Under the pieces are notes generated by a model that had not been told where the DNA came from, did no database searches, and saw only the letters and a list, made by a program, of their open reading frames with translations. This document shows positions 23,246 to 64,000 of a DNA stretch of 64,000 nt, one piece after another. The number at the start of each line of letters is the position of its first letter. Position 1 is the first letter of the stretch. This DNA comes from Spirodela intermedia. Taxonomy: Eukaryota; Streptophyta; Magnoliopsida; Alismatales; Araceae. The stretch is from positions 6,592,501 to 6,656,500 of the forward strand of contig LR746273.1 of NCBI GenBank assembly GCA_902729315.2, written 5' to 3'. A program made the position numbers and the translations under genes.

Positions 23246-23946
23246 TTCCACGGCTAGAAGGAAGAAATACAGAAGAATTTGACCGCCGAAATAGAGAAGA
23301 ACCATGAGAATGGCGGCGCTCGCAGGGCCGGCATCATCATCATCGTCACCACCATATACTAGTACAATCTCCCCACAATGGAAGAGCCAAGGGAAAAAAA
23401 TTGGGACTCATCGCCAAGAAACAGCCGGAAATGTACCACCAATTCAAGACCTCGGAAGCTTTAAACTCTGCAAACAAGACACCAGGAAGAAGGGACACCC
23501 AGAAACCCTAGACCAGAGCGGAGCCGATCTGGTACATCTACCCCAGATGCAACACAGAAGGGGGTAAGAAGAGACGACGAAAAAGGACGACACTCCTTCC
23601 AACAGCGGTGGCCGGAAACGGAGGAGGACAGATTGGCCCACTGCGAGGAAGCAGCTCCTCCGGCGACTGGCAGGGAGACGACGCTCCCTGTGAACAGACG
23701 GCAGGAGAGCGCTCGTGTGGCTGGAGGAAGAAGACGACGACTACGACCCTATTTGGGGTGGATGGGGGCGACAACCGGCTGCAGCCGGTAAAGGTCTCGG
23801 AAACCGCGCCATCCAGTCACGGTATCCAAATACTTCACGGACTTCTAAACCGGCACTTCGGCCACCAACCCGCGGTCTCTTCAATGCGTGGCCATCCGTT
23901 TGATCTTTTTTTTTTTTTTTTCTACCGAGAAAAAATAAAGAGCCCA

Positions 23947-24208
23947 CACGTGAATATAAAATAATAAATATAAAATAAGAAAAACCTCCCGCTGCACGTG
24001 ACCTGGCCACCGGCTGTCGTCACCTCCCGCCCCCACGGAGGAGAGAGACAAATCACGTGGGAGGCACGTGACTTTGTCAAAGCCTAGCAGGGTTCGAAAA
24101 AAGATGTTATGGCTGTGGGGCAGCAATTTGGCCCTGGAAAGATTTATATTGGTGTTCGGGTCCCGAGAAAAGGGGCCCATTCCCAATGGATTATTTTAAA
24201 CGCACGTG
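23947..24208. promoter_or_regulatory. Cluster of five G-boxes (CACGTG)
   Basis: Perfect CACGTG palindromes at 23947-23952, 23995-24000, 24054-24059, 24065-24070 and 24203-24208. Two are spaced 11 bp apart. They lie 0.7-1.0 kb upstream of the U-box gene. G-boxes are bound by bZIP factors (such as ABFs) and bHLH factors (such as PIFs). Five in 262 bp is far above chance. Three have a flanking GTGG or GTGAC typical of ABRE-like sites. Confidence 0.75.
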
Positions 24209-24397
24209 GCGTGTTCGTCGCAGTGCCGGTTTGAACGGGGGCGACGACCGCACGGGGATGTGGCCTCTCGGCGCCTTTTTCTTCACTTCTCCCGCCCCCG
24301 CAGTCGCGGATATCATATTCTTATGAGCGCCCCCCACCGTACGCCGTCATCATTCCGGCCACCGTCTGATCCTCTGAGTCTCCCAATGAGAAGGGCT

Positions 24398-24413
24398 AGA
24401 GAGAGAGAGAGAG
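24398..24413. repeat. (GA)n short tract
   Basis: Eight GA units in the intergenic region. Confidence 0.85.
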
Positions 24414-24694
24414 GGACAGAAGGGCATCTGGGCTGGGAGCTTTGACCGTCCAATAGCGTCTGGATTGACCAACCAGTGGAATCTCTCGAGATCGGTGGGT
24501 CGCGATGCATGCAAGAGATGGAGATCTTCGGAAACCCTAGTTCCGCCGCCGGCGCCGCCAGGGTAAGTAGCAGAGAAAAGGACGGCAAGTCTGCTTTTTT
24601 GAGGCATTTCATCGAATGTTTGATGCGCCGCCACCTCCGCAGTCACTCTGCAACTGCAACGGACTGTCGATGCTAATGGGCCGGCGAACAGAGG

Positions 24695-26140
24695 TCAAAT
24701 ATTTGATCTTTTGGCCGACCCATTTAGAGAGAGAGAGTTGATGGCCGCGATCTCGCGGATGATCTCGCCGACGGCGGCGCGGTCCTTGAGCACGTCGCTG
24801 TGGGAGGCGCCGGGCACTGTGAGGAGTTTCACTGGCTGGCTCGTCTTCCCCGACCACTCTGCTTCGAGCGCCACCAAGCTCGCCAAGTTCACCGTCCCAT
24901 CGCCGTCCCCATACACCACCTCCGGTTGAGCATCGAACCCTCCTTCGCCGTACACCAGCGTCTCCGGCGTCTTCACCCCCGTGCCCAGTACGCAGGTCAC
25001 CGGAACCTCCATCGCCGGCAGCTCCCCCACCAGCGGCAGGATCCGGGTCTGGTAGGGGAGGACGCCTTCGCCGTAGCCAATGTCCTGGAGGAACTCCGCC
25101 ATGTCCATGGCGGAGTAGTTCCTCTCGGGGGTCACCACCAGCGGCTGGTTCTTGAAGACCCTCGGCGCGGGGAGGAGCCACATGTTGCTCTCGGAGGTCC
25201 TCTGCTCGGCGCGCACCAGCAAGGGGTCGACGATGGGGATGCCCAGAGTGGATCCGGAGGCGAAGGTGAGCATCTGGACGACGGCGCCGCCCCACGGCGG
25301 CGCGACAGCCACCAGGTGCTTGATGTACTGGCGGCGCCACTCGGGGGAGTTCCGAGCGAGGAGCTGGAGCATGAAGAGGGTTCCCAGACTGTGGGCAACG
25401 AGAACGGCGGGCCTGCCGGTGTTGGCGACTGTGGCGTTCTCGATGAGCTCTTTCAGGTCGCGGAGGTAGCCCTCGCCCACCTTGCAGGGGCGGCCCTCGG
25501 CGGCCAGCCCGTAGCGGAAGTCGTAGGGGGCCCCAAAGAGGCTCTTGCCTTCTTCGTAGCCTATCTCCTCCTCTAGGGACTTCACAAGGGTTCCCATGTA
25601 GTCGGTCAAATGCCTGAAAGAAAGAACAAAAAAAGTCAAATCTTTTAGGTTAAAAATTAAAACCCAATTTCCCCGCCTCTGAAATTAATCAGATCAGTCT
25701 TTATGAGATTATAGAAAATAATTATACCTGAGACTGGGGTCGAGATAGCGGAGGGCTTCGGTGGAGCCGAAACCGGGGACCCGGGTCTCTACGCCGGGGG
25801 CGTTGCGGTAGTCGTCGAGCTCTGGGTGGTAGCGGAGGGCTATCCGCTCGGCGAAGCAGCGGGTGAAGGGGCTGAGAATGATGAGGGGGTCGAACCAGAG
25901 ACGGTACCACCCGCCGCCGCCTTCAGCCGCCGGCTGGCGGGTCCACCACTTGCAGACGAGGCTGGAGGGTTTGTAGTCCTTGGTAATACGGGCCTCCAGC
26001 TGGTTTCCGCCGTCGCCGGGGATGAGAACCAGGGGGTGGAGATTGCCGGCGGCGATGGCGGCGCCGCCGCAGGCTTGCAGAAACAGGGCCATCGTGAGGA
26101 CGAGGAGGCTTCCTCCCCCAGCCCTCTCCGCTGTGTTCAT
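24695..26140 (-). CDS. Lecithin:cholesterol acyltransferase-like protein (LCAT-like 1 type), 443 aa
   Basis: Two exons, 26140-25728 and 25613-24695, joined in frame. An N-terminal hydrophobic signal (LLVLTMALFLQACGGAAIAA) predicts secretory entry. The LCAT fold follows: HPLVLIPGDGGNQLEA, the lid-type CKWW and W-rich segment, and FGAPYDFRYG. The nucleophile motif AHSLG has Ser213. The likely catalytic acid is Asp376 in GDGDGTVN and the His is His409 in GASHSDVL. The family transfers or releases acyl chains from phospholipids; the plant LCAT-like 1 group is closest, and its exact reaction is unsettled. I prefer ATG 26140 because it sits just before the signal peptide. An in-frame ATG at 26182 adds 14 residues. 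The gene is divergent from the small gene at 26941. Confidence 0.92.
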
Positions 26141-26192
26141 CCTTCCTCTCTCTCCTCCCTCAGGACAGGACAAAGAACCCATCTTTACCGCA

Positions 26193-26210
26193 AGAGAGAG
26201 AGAGAGAGAG
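26193..26210. repeat. (GA)n tract in the LCAT-like leader
   Basis: Nine GA units about 50 bp upstream of the start codon. Confidence 0.9.
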
Positions 26211-26772
26211 CCCAGTTCCGACTACGTGGAGACCTCCACCACCGTTGACTTCTGAGGGTGGATGAGGAAGGCGGTGCGGTCTCTCAGGATCATCCCTTGT
26301 TTCCACCAGCCGCAGATTTTAGTTGAACCGGCGGTAAGCTAGGAGGCGTGACGGGGGGTGGCGGCGTCATCTGAGGGCGATGGATGGACGCCGGAACCAA
26401 TGGGCCGCCGGTGGAGAATGCCGGCCACGGCAGCGAAGGCCTGGTCATTAACGGCCTGAGCATTAACGGCCCAAGAAGGTGGGGCCCATCATCATGGCTC
26501 GGTGAAAGTGGAAATCTTCAAAACGTTGAAGGCTTGGTCAACGTGGTCCAGTCAAACGGGGAAAACGTGGAGATCGCCCATCTACCGCCTGCCCGACGGG
26601 TTGACTCCGTCTCCCTCCCGTCTCCGTTCTCGCGCCGTTGGGGTACTGCCGCGCCGTCACCCCGCCGCCCTCTGAAAACAATCATAGTAAAACAGCCCTC
26701 GAGAACACGTCTCCTCCGCGTTCTTATCATCCAAATTTTGCCTGCTTCCCAGAAGAGGACAGCCCTTAACTC
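26211..26772. promoter_or_regulatory. Bidirectional promoter region (LCAT-like gene and 26941 gene)
   Basis: The start codons of the two divergent genes are 800 bp apart, so this stretch must serve both. Short repeated ATTAACGGCC strings lie at 26446-26472. No single clear TATA box is visible. Confidence 0.45.
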
Positions 26773-26792
26773 CTCTCTCTCTCTCTCTCTCC
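26773..26792. repeat. (CT)n tract
   Basis: CT tract in the probable 5' leader of the gene at 26941. Confidence 0.9.
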
Positions 26793-26896
26793 CCTCAACA
26801 CGGCCTATTCCCGGTCGGTGCAGGGGATATATGTAAGTGCAGGGGGCATCTCATCCAAAGGCAATTTCTGCTGCTTCTTCTTCTTTGCAAACTCTG

Positions 26897-26929
26897 CTTC
26901 TTCTTCTTCTTCTTCTTCTTCTTCTTCTT
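26897..26929. repeat. (TTC)n microsatellite
   Basis: About 11 TTC units ending 12 bp before the start codon at 26941. This is a pyrimidine-rich leader. Confidence 0.9.
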
Positions 26930-26940
26930 GGGAATTAGGC

Positions 26941-27387
26941 ATGAAGAGAGCGAGGGAGGGTAAGGGCCAGGGCCAGAAGAGGAGCGTGTTCATCAGGATC
27001 GTGAAGGCGCCACTGTGGGTGCTCTGCCAAGCGAGGGATCTGTACGTGAGCAGCATGACGGGGTGCGCCGGGAGAGTCAACTACGGTGCCATGGCGTACT
27101 CGGGCGGCCCCGCCGGCATACCGAGGAGCTTCAGCTTCCAGCAGGGGAGGAGCAGCTGCAGCAGCGAGGACGATCTGAGGGAGCTCATGCGCGTTGCCTC
27201 CCAGGGTGCCAAAGGGTCGCTCAACCGGGGAGGCCCTGGAATTGTGCCGAGGAGCCAGAGCGTGGGCATCGGCAGGATCGACGAGGACAAGCCCTGCGAG
27301 TTCGGGGCAGAAGCCATGGCCGGCCCCTTCTATCCCAGGAGCCGCAGCTACGCCGTGCCCACCCGGCGAATCGCCGTGATTGGCTGA
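26941..27387 (+). CDS. Unnamed plant-specific basic Ser/Arg-rich protein, 148 aa
   Basis: Single exon. No catalytic domain or signal peptide is seen. The N-terminus is basic (MKRAREGKGQGQKR) and leads into an amphipathic segment, VFIRIVKAPLWVLCQARDLY. Then come a Ser/Gly/Arg-rich middle (PRSFSFQQGRSSCSSEDDLREL) and the charged block IDEDKPCEF. The end is YPRSRSYAVPTRRIAVIG. I recall similar short proteins with an IxALCxARDxYVxSMxxC start and an IDEDKPCEFE..SRSYAV end across angiosperms, but not a name or function. Several R-x-x-S sites could be kinase targets. The start is supported by the in-frame TTC leader upstream and the basic opening. An ATG at 26818 in the same frame would translate the repeat and is unlikely. 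Confidence 0.85.
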   Translation: MKRAREGKGQGQKRSVFIRIVKAPLWVLCQARDLYVSSMTGCAGRVNYGAMAYSGGPAGIPRSFSFQQGRSSCSSEDDLRELMRVASQGAKGSLNRGGPGIVPRSQSVGIGRIDEDKPCEFGAEAMAGPFYPRSRSYAVPTRRIAVIG

Positions 27388-28037
27388 TCCTCTTCTCTTC
27401 CTTTTTTCCTCGTCTTCTTCGCCCATTTTTACCCTGCAACAGGAGCTTGTGGATGTATTGTTGTAACCTTGGGTATGATGATTTCTTCCCGGGCTCCAAT
27501 GGTGAAAGGAGAAGCTCTAGCGAGACCCTCCTCCTATCCGAAGACTTATCTGGTCTACGGCCCGGCGGGCGGTGGCGGCGGTGGGGGCGGCGGCTCCCGC
27601 GTGATTTCTTCACCTACCCAACGTGCATTTGACTGCCTCCAGTCGAACATTCGAGTGGGCCCCATCTGATATTTGCCTGCGGCTCTTTATCGAGCACCAG
27701 AAAAAAGTCTCCATCGTTGCTGATGAGGATGATGATGTTGACTGGGCACTGATCCAATAAAATAATTGTTTAATAGTAAGCAACTTGCTGCCTAGAAGAC
27801 ACCTGCAGATTCGGTCAACAACGATTTTTTGCTTATTTCACTTGGTCAACATGGGGAAATGTAGAAAGAACCACGAGACTAGGTAGGAGGGCCCTTTTCA
27901 CATCACCCTCTCCCTTCCTTTACACCGATGCAGCTGCACTAGAAAGAAACAGGTTGCAGCCCAGAAGTGGACGAAGGTCTCAGATTTCGATGTGGGCAAC
28001 TGCTCCAATAAAAAAAAAGAAAGAAAAAAAGGGAAAA

Positions 28038-28071
<34 letters not shown>

Positions 28072-28258
28072 GCTCTGGGGTGCGCATCAACCTGCGAGTG
28101 CAGCGATCCCTTTTCTCAGTGGGAATAAAGAACTGAAGACGGGTTTCCCCACTGACGACAGTTTCTCAGCTGGCCTCCAGGTCTTCTTTTTTTATAATAA
28201 AATAAAAGGGGATCTCTAGGGGCAATAAATATATTGAAAAAAGTGTAAAATATACGCC
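27388..28258. other. Convergent 3' flanks of the 26941 gene and the ECA3-type gene
   Basis: Probable 3' UTRs. A GGC-rich run lies near 27565 and a (GA)n tract at 28044-28070. No further gene recognised. Confidence 0.5.
28044..28070. repeat. (GA)n microsatellite
   Basis: GA tract after a purine-rich A/G stretch, downstream of the ATPase stop codon. Confidence 0.9.
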
Positions 28259-60034
<31,776 letters not shown>

Positions 60035-60466
60035 GGGGCAGCCGCCTCGTCTGCCTTGGCCGGGAGGGAGATCGCAGCAGCGGGATGCCAGTCCCGTCAG
60101 CAGACCGAGTTCGCTCTTCTTACAGCCTTCTTATCGAATGGATCTTCGAGAGATTGTAAAAGTTACTAAATCCATTCAAGTAATTACCACTGCCTCACGA
60201 CTGATGGCATAACGGTCGTAGCTTCTAGGCTCCCCGAGATCTGAAACCCGAGCCCCGAGTCCCCAGTTCGCCGACCCGGCCGCGTTCTTCCCTGCGGCCT
60301 TGAGGTAGTAATGGTGGGAGTGACGACCGAGAAACGAGTCTGTGGACCGGGTTTACCGAGTTACCCGATCCCAAATTGATGAGGTGTCAATGCTTCTAGA
60401 GTCGGATGAATCGACCGAGTCCGATCCATCAGACCGAGTCGAATGGGCCATCTCTCCCTCTCTTTC

Positions 60467-60499
60467 CTCTCTCTCTCTCTCTCCCCTCTCTCTCTCCTC
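60467..60499. repeat. (CT)n tract
   Basis: Interrupted CT repeat in the bidirectional promoter region. Confidence 0.9.
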
Positions 60500-60543
60500 C
60501 GGGATGATTATGAAAAAATAGTTTTAATGAGCTTCTCACATAA

Positions 60544-60544
<1 letters not shown>

Positions 60545-60578
<34 letters not shown>
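60545..60578. repeat. (GA)n tract
   Basis: GA repeat about 200 bp before the start at 60777. Confidence 0.9.
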
Positions 60579-60776
60579 CGCCTCCTATATCAATGAGGAG
60601 AAATCCGTTATTTACGCCATATCGCGAGAGCTCTCTCCTCCCATTTACCCACCCATTGAATGCCATCTGAACTCAGTAACGTCCCTCCACCCTCAGGATC
60701 ATACAAATGCCTCTGCATATCGACTTGGCCAGTAAGCGAGAGGAGGAAGAAGAAGAAGAAGATCCCATTGCGGCAG

Positions 60777-61145
60777 ATGGCGAAGTGCTCCCGCGCCGGC
60801 GCCGGTAGCGTCCTCTTCCTCGCCGTCGTGGCGGCCTCCTCTCTGGTTCTGTCCGCCGCCGCTGGCGACGGCGCCCAAGGTTCGAAGGCTTTCACGCCGG
60901 CGCCGGCGATAAACCCGGCGAGCGACGGCTGCATGAAGCTCCTCTACCGGACGCATCCCTGCCTGATGGAGTCCGACGGCCGGCCCCTCACTGGTGACTG
61001 TTGCGCCGATATCCGCCCCGACGAGGCCAAGCTCAGGCGGTGCTTCCATGAGCTCTACGACCAGGAACCTGAGGAGCTCCGGTTCTTCCTCAAACTGATG
61101 GACGGCTGCAACGGCGGTGCCATGCCCGGCGGCGCCACCGCGTGA
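60777..61145 (+). CDS. Small secreted six-cysteine protein (prolamin-like/EC1-like fold suspected), 122 aa
   Basis: A cleavable signal peptide is predicted: SVLFLAVVAASSLVLSAAAG after a short basic start. The mature part has six cysteines in the order C-C-CC-C-C: CMKLLYRTHPC, GDCCADI, RRCFHELYD and MDGC. This spacing recalls the prolamin-like (ECA1-gametogenesis/DUF1278) family of small secreted plant proteins. The family match is weak because the usual CWP-type motif is absent. The protein would be extracellular with three disulfides. The start is the first ATG in frame that precedes the signal peptide. An upstream in-frame ATG at 60660 would bury the signal and is rejected. Its function is unknown. 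Confidence 0.8.
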   Translation: MAKCSRAGAGSVLFLAVVAASSLVLSAAAGDGAQGSKAFTPAPAINPASDGCMKLLYRTHPCLMESDGRPLTGDCCADIRPDEAKLRRCFHELYDQEPEELRFFLKLMDGCNGGAMPGGATA

Positions 61146-62005
61146 TCTTGCAACCCCCCCTCCACCTTCTCTTGCCAATAAATCAAGCTTTCTAGAGGCA
61201 TCGTCAACGGAGAGGATCTCCGTGGAGCTCATCTCCCACCTGTAACTCCTCTACATAATTCGGATAACTCAGCCTTCTACGTTGAATCCTCGGCCAAGGC
61301 GGCGCTCGTCGTCTCAGCCGTTGACCCATCGTCAACGCCGCTCCTCCTCTCGTTGTCTCACAGAGACTGGAGAGACGCTGATACAGAAGCTAACGAGGGC
61401 AATCGTAGAAGAACCATCTCGAAAGTCAGAGGCCTAGTCAAATCGGGCCGTGGTGAAGAGCGGGCCCACAGTCCATGTAGGTTACCTACAATGAGGACAT
61501 GAACAAAAATATTTAGTATTTAGAGCAGAATAATAAATGAAGTATTTGTAAGGGTTTTATTACTTTTCGGTGAGATTACCGCACAGAAACTCGACCTGCA
61601 GAGAGAGAGAGAGAGAGAGTTCACCCTAAAACCTTTCAAAACCTGATGCGCTTGGCGAAGCGTGGAGACACCCGCCGCCGCCTCCTCCAGTCTTCCCCGC
61701 TTGCGTCCTCCGAGAACCAGGGAAGCTCTCGAATCTGCTCCGCCATAGCGAGGCTGGCCATCCATCGCCTGCCGCCGGCCAGTGCCTCCACCGTATATCC
61801 GCCCCCCACCAGCCGGACCGCGGTCGCCGGTGTCGCGTGGGGGGAGGTCAGGGATTTTTGGGCCTCCTTCCTTGGTCAACTCCGTCGCCGTTGTTATCAT
61901 CCCGGAGAAGTGAAATAGTAGTTCAGCAGGCTAGGTTTCCGAGTCGGTCGTCCTCCCCCCCTTCTTCGGGGTCCAGGTCTCTATCTTTATCGCCACTCGC
62001 CGCGG
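61146..62005 (+). other. Spacer and UTP4 promoter/leader
   Basis: The 3' flank of the six-cysteine gene, then the UTP4 leader. Site II-like TGGGCC(C) lies on the minus strand at 61462-61468 and on the plus strand at 61859-61864. A CACCCTAAAACC telo-like string follows the GA tract near 61620. These motifs are typical upstream of ribosome-biogenesis genes. Frames at 61520-61918 on either strand look like chance. Confidence 0.45.
61600..61619. repeat. (GA)n tract
   Basis: Ten GA units in the UTP4 upstream region. Confidence 0.9.
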
Positions 62006-64000
62006 ATGGAGAAGCTCTGGGTGTATAGGAACAATTCGTTGGAATGGAAGCCCTCGGCGGTCTTGGCGCTTGCCACCAGCGCGGATGGATCTCGTGTTGC
62101 GGCCGCCAGGGAGGACGGCTCCATGGAGATTTGGCTCGTCTCCCCGGGCTCCGTGGGATGGCATTGTCAGCTGGTATGGGTCTTTGCTCTCATTGGTTAC
62201 CGTTACAATTGAGCGCCTCTTCTACTGAGACTATGGTTTGTTCTGTTGTTAATTTCCTCTGATGTAGAGGATCCAAGGCGACCCTAACTCCAGAGTGTCT
62301 TCGTTGCTTTGGTTCCATCCGAGCTCACGAAGTTCGGGTCCTGGTCGTTTGATTTCTTCAAGCCTCGATGGCTCACTGTCAGAATGGGATATTTTTTCCT
62401 TGCAACAAAAGGTTTGCTCTTTTTCTGATGTTTGGTTTTCTTGCCCTTGATTTCAGTTTTGGCTTATGGCTGATGTAGAGCTTACTATCCATTTGTGGAG
62501 ACGTAGAAAAAAGATAATATTAAAAAAAATCCTGAAAGCCTATAATGGTTTTATTAGCTTACTTTCCAAGGAAATTTACGTTCGCAGTTTTGGGTGATTT
62601 TAATTGGAGATGAAGTTTGAGATGCCAAATTGAATGTTTGTTAGAGTTTTCTATTTCTTGATATTAATGGTAAAACATCGACCTGTTCTTCCGTAGACAT
62701 GGGGTTATATGCAAGGACCTAGTTGAGCCGAGCTAGTTGTTTGGAACTGGGGTGCGCAGAGGTTGATTTGCCGTCAGATTTATTACACATTTGCGGGAAA
62801 CCTATAGAATCTGGTGGGGGGAAGGGGGGCGACTCTACGAAGTTAATGGATTTTACAGGTACGCTTGCGCTGAGGATTCTTAGGAAGCAATGTATGGATC
62901 ATTACGACGATATCGCAGCCACTGTGCTACAACTTTTTTTGTGGATGAGAGAGTTTCGACTATTGGTATCAAGGTTGCCTGTATATGATCCCCTGCGTAC
63001 CAATCTTGAGTCAATAAAACTATGAGCATCTGAAAGAACACTCAGCAATTTACCGTTATACAGAGAAATTATGGTCAATTTTTTATGCTTTGAAGGCACT
63101 GTATTGCTGAAAAAAAATTCAGATTGAAGGTGGTTCCTCACTCTCTTCTACCTTTTTTGCTCTTCCGAGAAAATCAATGTTCTATTTTCTCTTTGATTGA
63201 ATGGTGGCTTCAGTCTATCCTCATTTAAAACCTTCATGGAGTGCCAACAGTGTTTCTTTAGGATACCTTTTGTTGGTGATGAATTAGTTTTTGTCCTGGG
63301 TGAGAGATGCGAGGTATTTGGGAGGTGACAAGTTTTTAAGTTTTACAGTTGGTATATGTTTATGACTGGTGTCAGTGGTCTGGTTCTAAAATTAATTATG
63401 CTTTTAAGGGCATGTCTTGAAAATGCAACGTGGGTCTGAATTACATTTATGAATAATTACCTGATATGGTTGTACGAAACTCCTTTTTAGTAAATTTCAA
63501 ATTTTTCCATGTTATGTTATTGAGTCACACCAGGAGTTTCTTTTTGCATGCAGGTTATTGTAGATTATGTTGGTGCCGCTATCTGGCAGATGGCTGCAGG
63601 ACCATCTAATTACTTGGCGCAACCTTCAAAAACAGAATTGCGGTCTACAATGAATGGATCTGCTAATGTCTTTTCTGAGAGTAGCTCTGAATCCAGTGAT
63701 AGTGATGAGGACTCTTACGAAACTCATGGGGAATCTAATGAAAGTGAAAACAGACAATTAGCTTTTGCTTGTGATGATGGCTGTGTACGTTTATACTTTT
63801 CTTCTGATTCAGATACCTTAACTTATAAGAGAACATTTCCCAGAGTTAGTGGTGAGACATTTACTGATGCCATTTTAAATTGTTTTCTATTGTCAATATA
63901 ATGCATCTTTAAGATTTTTTACTCATTTAATTTTTTTCATCAATTTTTTAATTGACAGGGCGCATGTTAAGTGTTACGTGGAGCCTTGATGGGAAGCTCA
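62006..64000 (+). CDS. UTP4/CIRHIN homolog (POPCORN-type WD40 protein), 5' part only
   Basis: Exons 62006-62173, 62268-62411, 63554-63851 and 63959->64000 join in frame. WD40 repeats are visible: [26 protein letters not shown], then [15 protein letters not shown], and [16 protein letters not shown]. Next come [11 protein letters not shown] and [14 protein letters not shown]; the last seen is [13 protein letters not shown] Ser/Asp/Glu-rich insert ([16 protein letters not shown]) sits between repeats. The match is to the UTP4 subunit of the t-UTP/UtpA part of the SSU processome, required for 18S rRNA processing in the nucleolus. The Arabidopsis ortholog is POPCORN, needed in embryo development. 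The gene continues beyond the window (the family is about 800 residues). An ATG two codons from LWVYR fits the conserved N-terminus. Confidence 0.9.

Larger units (their letters stand above)
23246..24694. other. Spacer between the U-box gene start and the LCAT-like gene stop
   Basis: Contains the U-box gene's leader and promoter, the G-box cluster and a GA tract at 24398-24413. A short T/A tract lies near 23907. No credible coding frame. Confidence 0.55.
60035..60776. promoter_or_regulatory. Bidirectional promoter region between ECA3 and the six-cysteine gene
   Basis: 742 bp between divergent start codons. The string ACCGAGT or a close variant recurs several times at 60325-60440. CT and GA tracts lie at 60467-60499 and 60545-60578. 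A GAAGAA run at 60741-60759 precedes the plus-strand start. Confidence 0.5.

Noticed and set aside
24800-25576. 258-codon plus-strand frame over the LCAT-like gene
   Set aside because: Antisense shadow; the minus frame holds the catalytic motifs.
61520-61918. Frames of 90-126 codons before UTP4
   Set aside because: GC-rich leader DNA open on both strands, including GA-tract translation, without family similarity.

Overview
This is a plant nuclear genome segment. It has many short exons with GT-AG introns, chloroplast-targeted and plant-specific proteins, AT-rich intergenic DNA with decayed LTR retroelements, and GA/CT microsatellites in 5' leaders. Strongly GC-rich first exons and the gene set suggest an angiosperm, probably a non-grass monocot; that last point is inference.

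Layout. At 1-3374 (-) lies a nearly complete seven-exon gene for a plastid AhpC/TSA (AAED1/PRXL2-type) thioredoxin-like protein. At 3.4-12.1 kb there is AT-rich DNA with a decayed LTR element in minus orientation: two LTRs of about 217 bp, with primer-binding and polypurine sites, at 4272-9162. At 12.7-13.4 kb there is no protein gene. Instead the minus strand carries a candidate box C/D snoRNA (12746-12850), whose two guides match adjacent segments near the 3' end of U6 snRNA. Upstream of it is a TATA, telo-box and double site II promoter. At 13.7-17.4 kb (-) lies a kinesin-7 gene (KIN-7N type, 15 exons). At 17.7-20.1 kb there are tandem and dispersed repeats. At 20.2-26.9 kb is a gene-dense block: an EVE-domain THYN1-like gene (+, two E2F-type sites upstream), a PUB30/31-type U-box E3 ligase (-, with five G-boxes 0.7-1 kb upstream), an LCAT-like acyltransferase (-), and an unnamed plant-specific basic protein (+, 26941-27387).

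At 28.3-60.0 kb (-) a single gene fills half the window: the ECA3-type P2A Ca2+/Mn2+-ATPase. I could trace 34 in-frame exons encoding 1001 residues; its introns hold a solo LTR and minor repeats. Divergently transcribed from it at 60.8 kb (+) is a small secreted six-cysteine protein. The window ends inside the UTP4/POPCORN-type WD40 ribosome-biogenesis gene (+, from 62006).

The genes are ordinary, independently transcribed plant loci, not an operon. The most novel item is the dual-guide U6 snoRNA candidate and its promoter. The retroelement remnants and the clustered promoter motifs come next.
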